From contig DASXAR010000006.1 of assembly GCA_036406595.1 (NCBI GenBank), forward strand, positions 1-28,978: a stretch of 28,978 nt of DNA, read 5' to 3'. Made by a program: the position numbers and the translations under genes. The notes under the pieces are model-generated. The model was not told where the DNA came from, ran no database searches, and worked only from the letters and a program-made list of their open reading frames with translations. The stretch is from VRUE01 sp036406595. Lineage in GTDB: Bacteria; Actinomycetota; Thermoleophilia; Solirubrobacterales; 70-9. Shown here piece after piece: positions 22,978 to 28,978 of the stretch; the stretch's first letter is position 1, and each line of letters starts with the position of its first letter.

Positions 22978-23811
22978 ATGAGCGCAGGGAAGGGATACGA
23001 AGCGCCGGGGATCGCCGGCAGCGGGGCGATCGCGACCGGTCTGGCGGCGGTCTCGACGACGACCGCCGACACCATCCTCCTCGCTCGCAGCGAGGCCTCC
23101 GCCTGGCGGGCGGAGGAGAAGGTCGTCGCCGCCTGCGCGAAGATCGACGGCGCCGAGCCCTCGCGACTGCGGGTCACGACCGACCCCAGTGACCTCGCCG
23201 ACTGCGACATCGTGGTCGAGTCCGTGATCGAGGAAGTCGAGCCGAAGGGCGAGGTGATCTCGACCGTCGCCGAAGCGTGCCCCGGCGCCGACCTGGCGAC
23301 CACCACCTCCTCGCTCGCAGTCGCCGAAATAGCCGAGGCGGGCGGCGTGTCCGGCCGCCTCTTCGGCCTCCACGTCTTCAACCCCGTGCCGCGCATGAAG
23401 CTGGTCGAGGTCTGCTTCCCGGATGGCATCGGCGACGAGACCCGGGAGAGGAGCCTCGCCTGGTGCGCGGCGCTCGGCAAGACCGCGGTCGAGGTCCCTG
23501 ACCAGGCCGGATTCGTCGTCAACCGCCTCCTCTTCCCCTATCTCTTCGACGCGGTGCGGATGCTCGAGCGGACCGGCATGGAGGCGGGTGAGGTCGACGC
23601 CTGCATGAAGCTCGGCGCCGGGCACCCGATGGGGCCGCTGGCGCTACTCGACTTCGTCGGGCTCGATGTCGCGCAGGCGATCGGCGACGCCCTCCACTCG
23701 GACTCCGACGAGCCCGCCCACGAGCCTCCCGGCCTGATGGTCGAGATGGTCGGCGAAGAGAAGCTGGGCCGCAAGAGCGGCGCCGGCTTCTACGACTACT
23801 CCGACGCCTGA
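22978..23811 (+). CDS. 3-hydroxyacyl-CoA dehydrogenase
   Basis: Oxidises 3-hydroxyacyl-CoA to 3-ketoacyl-CoA with NAD, the step before thiolase. In the 277-aa protein the NAD-binding GIAGSGAIATG lies near residues 10-20. CDIVVESVIEEVEPKGEV and TTTSSLAVAEIAE follow, the catalytic histidine is in RLFGLHVFNPVPRMKLVEV, and the C-terminal domain has DQAGFVVNRLLFPYLFDAVR and HPMGPLALLDFVGLD. The length is normal for the single-function enzyme. The ATG at 22978 is chosen because AGGAAG lies about 9 bases upstream and the glycine motif then sits at the usual distance; a longer frame from 22921 adds only basic low-complexity sequence. It is divergent from the thiolase gene with a shared operator. Confidence 0.94.
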   Translation: MSAGKGYEAPGIAGSGAIATGLAAVSTTTADTILLARSEASAWRAEEKVVAACAKIDGAEPSRLRVTTDPSDLADCDIVVESVIEEVEPKGEVISTVAEACPGADLATTTSSLAVAEIAEAGGVSGRLFGLHVFNPVPRMKLVEVCFPDGIGDETRERSLAWCAALGKTAVEVPDQAGFVVNRLLFPYLFDAVRMLERTGMEAGEVDACMKLGAGHPMGPLALLDFVGLDVAQAIGDALHSDSDEPAHEPPGLMVEMVGEEKLGRKSGAGFYDYSDA

Positions 23812-23889
23812 GCCGGGCCGTTTCGGCGCGGTGTGAACGCCCGAATCGGCATCCAGGCCCTCAGGAAGCTCGGCGTTCGACGCCCTGGG

Positions 23890-23947
23890 CAAAGAGGCTC
23901 GGGCGCGGATCCCGACGCAATGGTCGCCGAGGTCCAACGCCTCTTTG
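23890..23947. repeat. Inverted repeat in the 23812-24060 intergenic stretch
   Basis: CAAAGAGGC (23890-23898) pairs with GCCTCTTTG (23939-23947), with a smaller TCGGG/CCCGA stem inside. It lies in the 249-bp gap between the convergent 3-hydroxyacyl-CoA dehydrogenase and 907-aa protein genes, next to repeat copy 2. It could serve as a terminator or be the remnant of a structured element. The rest of this gap shows nothing else I can name. Confidence 0.45.
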
Positions 23948-23951
23948 TCCC

Positions 23952-23990
23952 GCTGTTCCTTTGGCGTCCCCCCGGCGGATAGAGAACAGC
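23952..23990. repeat. 39-bp dispersed repeat, copy 2
   Basis: Aligns without gaps to 17549-17587 with 30 of 39 bases identical. Both share GCTGTTCCTT at one end, GAACAGC at the other, GCGTCCC in the middle and CCC just before the repeat. The outer 7 bp of each arm pair perfectly here, the inner arm bases less well. Confidence 0.65.
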
Positions 23991-24060
23991 TGCAGCGCGG
24001 ATGGCGATCCAGCCAGGGATGGGGCGCCAGCCGTGTTCACAATGTCGGTGGGTAGGACAG

Positions 24061-26784
24061 CTAACGGTGATGGTGGCTGCGGCGGGCGCTCTTCCCCGCC
24101 TTGCCGCCGCAGGGGACCTTCATCCTGATCTGCTGGGTACGGCGGTGGCCGTTCTGGCCGAGGTAGAAGACCTTGGTGATCGGCGTGTGGCGGCAGACGT
24201 TCCGGGTGTTGACCAAATAGCCGCGCTTGCCACCGAAGACCTTGAGGCGGAAGTGGCCGATCGGGGCGTCGGGGATAACCGGGACGGTTGTCCGCAGGCG
24301 CCCGCGCGCGTCGGTGTCGGCGTCGGCGCGCGGCACCAACATCACCTGGCCGGCGAGGATGAAGGCCAGCCGCGGCAGGCCGCCCGATCCGGAGACCGCG
24401 TAGACCGGGCCCTTCAGCGGCTGGTCGAGCAGCGGCGTCTGGGTCGAGGCGACGCCGATCGGGTTGCGGCCGGCGCACCGTGTGGCCGCCAGTTCCCGCT
24501 CGCTGCAGATGTTCGCGAGGTGGCGCTGGTCGATCGCGTAGGCATTCGACAGTGTCACGGCAAGCGATTTCACGTTTGCGTCGCCCTTCCGTGTCCAGAG
24601 GTCGATCAGCAGCGTCGGGTTGCGGCTGCGCTTGGTCGCCTTGTGCCCGCCGAGCTGCTTGATCCGCATCTTCGGCTGGAAGGGAAGGCTTGCGCAGTTG
24701 TCGGCGTGGAAGTAGGAGGAGAAGTCGGCGATGGTGCCCTGGTCGCCAACGCCCTGGGAGTCGATCGTGAAGGGCGAGCAGTTGGTCGGGTTGATCATGA
24801 AGTTCGGCCTGTCGATGTTGACCCGGATCGAGCGCATCCGGATCGGCACCCCGCCGATGATCGACGGAACGGTGTCCGAGACGGCCTTCACGTGTGCGTC
24901 GAGCGGGTCGATGTTGACCGCGACCCGCACCACCACGGTCCCGTAGTCATACGGCCCGGCCAGCGCGGGGGTGATCGCGACCAGGGACAGGGGTGCCCCT
25001 TTGAGCGGGCCCGCCAGGTACATCCTCCCGATCGCGTGGAAGGGATGGGAGCCCGGTCCGGCGGCGACGTTGGTGGTGCCGATCTGAGACGTGGCCGGGC
25101 AGCTCGGGCTCGCCTGCTCGGCGCGGCCCGGGTTCTGCGCCGCGGCGGCGATCGACGCCTCCGGGCAGTAGGAGATCCCCCGCAGGCTGCCGGTGAGGCC
25201 GGGTGGCATCGTGAAGTTGAGGTCACCGAGGAACTGGTCGCCGTCGTCACGGTCGAGCTGGAGGCTGAAGCTGCTGAAGGCGCCCCCGACTGTGTTGGAT
25301 GTGCCGGCGGTGAGGCGCGGCGCGAAGGGTCGCGTCTGGCCGGGGCAGGAGCTGCGGCCGGGGCCCGAGTCGAGACCGAAGATCGGATTCGACTTGACGA
25401 AGGGCAGGGATCCGTTCCAGGGGTAGAAGGTGCCCTCGCTGGTGTAGATGGTGCAGGTGGTCGGGGTGGCCATCAGACCCCGGTCGGAGGAGAAGAGGTG
25501 GATGTCGAATTTGTCGAACGGAACCTGCGGCAGGTCCTCGAAGAATGCGGTGACCTGACCCGTCGCGGGGTCGGGCCTGAACCGTCCGACCAGCTTTGCG
25601 TGGATGCCGAATCCGTCGACGGTCATCAGCAACCGGTACTGGTCGCCGGGCTTCGGCTCGCCGATGTAGAGCGAGCCCCGGAGCGGCCCGGCCAGCGCCG
25701 GGGAGGTGATCGTGATCGTGCCGATCTTCGCCTGGTCGGGACACGCGGCCGGCCCCTCTGAGCCGAAGTTGGCCTGCGCGTCGGTGCAGGCGCTCTGGCC
25801 GTCGGCGGCATCCGGGTTGATCGTCAGGCCGGGCGGCAGGACGATCGTCGCGGCGCGCACCTCCGAGGGCGAGGCGGCGAAGCCGAGGAACTGCTGGTCG
25901 TTGATGCTGATGTCGAGGCCCGAGGCGGAGTCGGTCTCCGTCGTCGTCGGTTTCGTGTAGAGGAGCGGCTTGAAGAGCTCTTTCTCGCAACCGTCGACCG
26001 CGGGGTAGCTGCTGTGGGCTTCGGACAGGTGGTCCGGGTCCTGGTAGGTCTGGACGCTCAGCGTCGTCGGCAGGTCACTCCCGGTGCACGTCGTCGGGTT
26101 CTGGATCAGCGGCTGTACGGTGATCGCCACATGCGTCGGTGCGTTGAGGCAGCTCGTGTCGGCGACCCCGGCGCAGCCGGCCGGCCGCCCAGGGCTGCCC
26201 TTGGGGAAGCGCTGCGCGTCATGGCTTTCGGCGGCGGGGAAGCCCCAGAAGGTGAGGTCGGCGCCGGCCAGGGGCGTCCTCTGGCTGATCTCCGACACCG
26301 TGAAGCGCAGGCCGTAGTCGCCGGCCGTGCGCACCGCAACCGGAATCTGGATCGGGATGTCGAGGGTCGGGACGATCAGGGCGAAGAGCGCGGTCTGCTC
26401 GGGGCCCGGCACGAGGTCGTAGATCGGGACCGTGCCGAGCAGGGCGTTCGGATCGCCTTCGTAGCTCGCATAGATCGTGATCAGGCCGGCCTGCGAGCTG
26501 GACGGACAGGACTCCTGCGCGAAGTCGACCGAGGTGCACAGGGTGAGCGCCTGCGGGTTGCCGAAGACCCCGGGGGGCGTGTTGACGCTGACGTTCTCGG
26601 CCGCCTCCGGTGAGCCCGGGTTTTCCAGGGTGAACGAGGTGTGCAGGTCGGGGTGGCCGCCGGCCTGGGTGACCGTCGAGGTGGTGGAGAACGAGCCGAT
26701 CGGCTCGATCGCCTGCGCCGGCCCGGCGGCCAGCAGCATCAGCGCCGTCGCCGCGAGAAGCGCTGTGATCGCCCGCGCCCTCAT
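24061..26784 (-). CDS. 907-aa secreted protein with four Cys-containing repeats
   Basis: A signal peptide (ITALLAATALMLLAAGPAQA, cleavage near residue 25) precedes a beta-rich exported protein of unknown function. Four units share the pattern Cys, spacer, Cys-Pro, a glycine turn, LxGxxY, then a beta-rich stretch ending in a cysteine: about residues 83-233 (with ESCPSSSQAGLITIY), 333-444 (AACPDQAKIGTITITSPA), 540-669 (PSCPATSQIGTTNVAAGP) and 760-870 (RCAGRNPIGVASTQTPLL). The first three are preceded by a PPGV/PPGL motif. The C-terminus is basic and His-rich (KSARRSHHHR). The ATG overlaps the upstream stop as ATGA, so it is co-expressed with the propeller protein. A surface or extracellular structural role is plausible, but no domain name can be given. 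Confidence 0.88.
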   Translation of the reverse strand: MRARAITALLAATALMLLAAGPAQAIEPIGSFSTTSTVTQAGGHPDLHTSFTLENPGSPEAAENVSVNTPPGVFGNPQALTLCTSVDFAQESCPSSSQAGLITIYASYEGDPNALLGTVPIYDLVPGPEQTALFALIVPTLDIPIQIPVAVRTAGDYGLRFTVSEISQRTPLAGADLTFWGFPAAESHDAQRFPKGSPGRPAGCAGVADTSCLNAPTHVAITVQPLIQNPTTCTGSDLPTTLSVQTYQDPDHLSEAHSSYPAVDGCEKELFKPLLYTKPTTTETDSASGLDISINDQQFLGFAASPSEVRAATIVLPPGLTINPDAADGQSACTDAQANFGSEGPAACPDQAKIGTITITSPALAGPLRGSLYIGEPKPGDQYRLLMTVDGFGIHAKLVGRFRPDPATGQVTAFFEDLPQVPFDKFDIHLFSSDRGLMATPTTCTIYTSEGTFYPWNGSLPFVKSNPIFGLDSGPGRSSCPGQTRPFAPRLTAGTSNTVGGAFSSFSLQLDRDDGDQFLGDLNFTMPPGLTGSLRGISYCPEASIAAAAQNPGRAEQASPSCPATSQIGTTNVAAGPGSHPFHAIGRMYLAGPLKGAPLSLVAITPALAGPYDYGTVVVRVAVNIDPLDAHVKAVSDTVPSIIGGVPIRMRSIRVNIDRPNFMINPTNCSPFTIDSQGVGDQGTIADFSSYFHADNCASLPFQPKMRIKQLGGHKATKRSRNPTLLIDLWTRKGDANVKSLAVTLSNAYAIDQRHLANICSERELAATRCAGRNPIGVASTQTPLLDQPLKGPVYAVSGSGGLPRLAFILAGQVMLVPRADADTDARGRLRTTVPVIPDAPIGHFRLKVFGGKRGYLVNTRNVCRHTPITKVFYLGQNGHRRTQQIRMKVPCGGKAGKSARRSHHHR

Positions 26785-28978
26785 CGGCCCCCTCCTCGGT
26801 TGCCGTGCCGGTGCTTCTTCCGGCCCTTCCTGTGGTGAGCATGCCTCGGATGGCGGTGGCGGCGCACGCAGCGCTTATGGCGGCGGCGATGGCCGGAGCC
26901 GCGCTTGCACCGGATCCGGCCGTGTCCAGCCTTGGAGCCGAGGTTGCCGGTCGAACCGGCGACCGAGTTGATGTTGGCCGGCGCCGGTGATTCGGTCCCG
27001 GCTCCGTGGCACTCATCCGAGGCTTTGCAGGGAACCGTGGGCGGCGAATAGGGGAAGCCACCGCCTTCGCGGGCGTCGTAGATCTTTACCAGCTCGCGGT
27101 TCTGGTCCTGGGCGTTGAGGGTGTCCCGGGTGAAGAAGTAGGCGTCGGTGCCGTCGGCGGTGGCGCTCAGCAGAACCGAGTTGAAGTGGCTGAGGCCGGT
27201 GGAGATCAGGTTGATCTTTCCGTTCTCCCACTCGTAGGCGTCTTCCCTTTCGTCGAGATCGCGCGGCGCCAGGGGCCCGGTCGAGTTGAAGAAGACGCGC
27301 CCGTCGTCGGTCAGGCTGAGACCGTTCGCCGCCATCCTCGCTTCGCCGGTCGCCCGCGCGTTGGTGGGGTTGCACGAGACGCATGCGAGTTCGTCGCTGT
27401 CCGCGTGGTAGCGGATCACCTCCGAGTGGCCGGCGTTGTCGTAGCCGGTAAACGGGATCGTGGCCGGGAAGGCGGCGTCTTCGCCGCTCGGGGTCACCTG
27501 GAAGTCGGCCGTGTGGCGGCTGCCGGCGTCGTTGACCGAGTCGAGGACGGCCGGGTTGTCGGTGCGCGGTTCGGGTGCCAGGACCAGCGGCGAGAAGGCG
27601 GCGACGTTGGCGCCGGTGGAGGTCGTGTTGTTCGCGTAGAGCGAGGTGTCGCCGCCGACCGCGACGCTGCTCGAGTTGCTGAGCACGTCGGCGCCGGTGT
27701 CCGGGCCGGGCAACCGGTGCCCGCCCGAGTCGTAGCGGAGGATCCTGTTGCCCTCGTCGACGTAGAGGTCTCCGTTGGACGGGTCGACGGCGAAGCCGCT
27801 CGCTCCCGTCACTTCTTCCGCCCCGAAGATTTCGTTGGGCTGGCATTCGTAGGTGCAGGTCGACCCGTCGCCCTGGATCACTTCGCCCGAAGCGTTGAAC
27901 TTGAAGCGGGCCACCGACTCGCCGCCGAAGTTGACGTATAGGTCGCCGCTGTCGGGGTCGACGGCGAGGCCGTTCTTCGTCCCGGATTCATACAGCCAGG
28001 TCGAGATCACGCTCGAGCCGAAGCCGCCGCCGAAACGCTGGACGAGTTCGTAGTAGCCCACGTAGAAGACGCTGCCGTTCGCGTCGACCGTGATCCCGAC
28101 CGGCTGGATCGCCCCTTCGACCTGGTGCTGCGAGAGGTAGGTGCCGTCCTGGCCGAACTCGAACAGCTCGGGGGCGCTGTTGTTTTCGATGAAGGTGCCG
28201 ACGTAAAGGGTCCCATCCGTGCCGACCGCGACGCCGGAGATCGGAGCGAAGGCCCCTGCCGGAACAGTCGACCCGTCCAGCATCCCGTTGTCGCCCCAGC
28301 CCGTGATCAGATTGCCCGCCGGGTCGTACTTGCGCACGACGTGGCTGCTGTTATCGGCGACGTAGATGTCGCCGTCGGAGGGCCCGCCGGAGGCGTCGAC
28401 CGCGACGAACTGCGGGTTCGTGGCGGCGCAGCAGCTGTGGGTGTACGGGTGGTAGACGATCGGCGGGTTCGGCCCCGTCAGGCTCGACTCCAATGTGGCG
28501 ACGAAGTTCGGTGCGGAGCCGGGCACCGCCATATAGAGGTTGGGCGCGTTCTGCGTCCCCTCGCTGCCGTCGAGCCGCTCGGGGCTGAGGAAGTAGATCG
28601 TGCCCGAATCCGAGGCGACGCCCCCGCCGCCGCCGATCGCCACCGCCGAACAGTCGGTGGCGGCGCCGGCGACCGCGTTCCATTGCGCGTTGGCCGAGTT
28701 GCCGACCGGTTCGCAGCCGTCGCTGTTGCCGCTCCCGCCGGAGCCGGTCGAGACCCGGGTCAGCGCGGAGCTTGAGCCGTTGACGTCGGCGCGATAGAGG
28801 TCGGCGCTGGTGTCCGTGTCGTCGCCGGTCAGCTTCTCGCGGCTGGTCAGGTAGAGCATCGAACCGTTGGCCGTCATGCCGTCGTAGAGGGCGCCGTCGC
28901 TCGCCCCGGGCATCAGGTCGATCGATTCCCCGGCGTCGTCGACGTTCAGGTACAGGTGCCAGTAGTGGTTGCCGGCGG
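26781..28978 (-). CDS. Secreted beta-propeller protein with NHL-like repeats (5' end outside window)
   Basis: At least 731 residues; the frame is open to the window edge, so the true start and any signal peptide are beyond 28978. NHL/TolB-like repeats are clear: GDIYVADNSSHVVRKYDPAG, ISGVAVGTDGTLYVGTFI, PVGITVDANGSVFYVGYYE, GLAVDPDSGDLYVNFGGESV and GFAVDPSNGDLYVDEGNRIL, with more propeller blades on each side (DGRVFFNSTGPLAPRDLDER, DGTDAYFFTRDTL). Such propellers bind proteins or polysaccharides rather than catalyse. The C-terminal 45 residues are extremely basic (GHRRRHKRCVRRHRHPRHAH), like the tail of the next protein, and may bind acidic wall polymers. The stop overlaps the start of the 907-aa protein gene as ATGA. 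Confidence 0.9.
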   Translation of the reverse strand, partial: AGNHYWHLYLNVDDAGESIDLMPGASDGALYDGMTANGSMLYLTSREKLTGDDTDTSADLYRADVNGSSSALTRVSTGSGGSGNSDGCEPVGNSANAQWNAVAGAATDCSAVAIGGGGGVASDSGTIYFLSPERLDGSEGTQNAPNLYMAVPGSAPNFVATLESSLTGPNPPIVYHPYTHSCCAATNPQFVAVDASGGPSDGDIYVADNSSHVVRKYDPAGNLITGWGDNGMLDGSTVPAGAFAPISGVAVGTDGTLYVGTFIENNSAPELFEFGQDGTYLSQHQVEGAIQPVGITVDANGSVFYVGYYELVQRFGGGFGSSVISTWLYESGTKNGLAVDPDSGDLYVNFGGESVARFKFNASGEVIQGDGSTCTYECQPNEIFGAEEVTGASGFAVDPSNGDLYVDEGNRILRYDSGGHRLPGPDTGADVLSNSSSVAVGGDTSLYANNTTSTGANVAAFSPLVLAPEPRTDNPAVLDSVNDAGSRHTADFQVTPSGEDAAFPATIPFTGYDNAGHSEVIRYHADSDELACVSCNPTNARATGEARMAANGLSLTDDGRVFFNSTGPLAPRDLDEREDAYEWENGKINLISTGLSHFNSVLLSATADGTDAYFFTRDTLNAQDQNRELVKIYDAREGGGFPYSPPTVPCKASDECHGAGTESPAPANINSVAGSTGNLGSKAGHGRIRCKRGSGHRRRHKRCVRRHRHPRHAHHRKGRKKHRHGNRGGGR

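Noticed and set aside
23833..23982. 49-codon plus-strand frame after the 3-hydroxyacyl-CoA dehydrogenase gene
   Set aside because: No ribosome site, no recognisable motif, and it runs through the inverted repeats and repeat copy 2.
24001..25761. Plus-strand open frame of 586 codons
   Set aside because: Shadow of the 907-aa secreted protein gene; no coherent motifs. The same reasoning removes the antisense frames at 15350-17014, 19766-21205, 21483-22874 and 27006-27941.

Overview
The window is 28,978 bp of very GC-rich bacterial DNA with densely packed genes and GC-rich third codon positions. Gene content and protein style suggest an actinomycete, most likely class Thermoleophilia (Solirubrobacterales). 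The main clues are a secreted protein with an RPSPAMVV-type N-terminus, large repetitive secreted proteins with Arg/His/Lys-rich tails, an LLM (F420-type) flavin oxidoreductase, several acyl-CoA dehydrogenases and a cell-wall-binding-repeat protein. The placement is inferred from style, not from a marker gene. I see no tRNA, rRNA, CRISPR array, transposase or prophage gene.

Layout. (1) 1-3150: gltB (glutamate synthase large subunit, minus strand, 3' part cut by the window edge) with a recognisable promoter. (2) 3226-8880, minus strand: an amino-acid operon, a low-complexity membrane protein followed by lysA, hom, thrC, thrB and a small cupin. hom, thrC and thrB overlap by a few bases, and thrC appears to start at CTG. 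(3) 8881-10632: a regulatory stretch, a possible 44-aa peptide, an acyl-CoA dehydrogenase, a TetR-type palindromic operator and a 54-bp hairpin. (4) 10700-13022, plus strand: a tightly coupled trio of a membrane-anchored cell-wall-binding-repeat protein, an 82-aa protein and a metallo-beta-lactamase-fold hydrolase. (5) 13128-17295: small secreted, membrane and hypothetical proteins, including a 657-aa secreted protein. (6) 17282-20989, minus strand: an operon of two adjacent acyl-CoA dehydrogenases (probably a heteromeric enzyme), an LLM flavin oxidoreductase and an alkyltransferase-like protein. (7) 21049-23811: a lipoprotein, a thiolase and a divergent 3-hydroxyacyl-CoA dehydrogenase, with the same TetR-type operator between the last two. 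(8) 24061-28978, minus strand: two coupled large secreted proteins, an NHL-type beta-propeller (5' end outside the window) and a 907-aa Cys-containing repeat protein.

How the parts fit together. hom-thrB-thrC and lysA are the threonine/methionine and lysine ends of the aspartate pathway, and gltB supplies the glutamate they need. The three acyl-CoA dehydrogenases, the 3-hydroxyacyl-CoA dehydrogenase and the thiolase cover most steps of a beta-oxidation spiral; an enoyl-CoA hydratase and the regulator itself are not in the window. The near-identical palindrome at 10497-10512 and 22871-22886 ties at least two of these transcription units into one regulon.

The most notable non-genic signals are the shared operator, a 39-bp palindromic repeat present twice (one copy straddles a start codon), a long perfect hairpin between two divergent genes, a 28-bp-spaced direct repeat in another divergent promoter, and TANNNT boxes 6-11 nt upstream of several starts that lack a Shine-Dalgarno sequence, suggesting leaderless transcripts. 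I did not find a clearly new defence or mobile system; the best candidates for undescribed biology are the cell-wall-repeat/82-aa/hydrolase operon and the coupled secreted propeller and repeat-protein pair.
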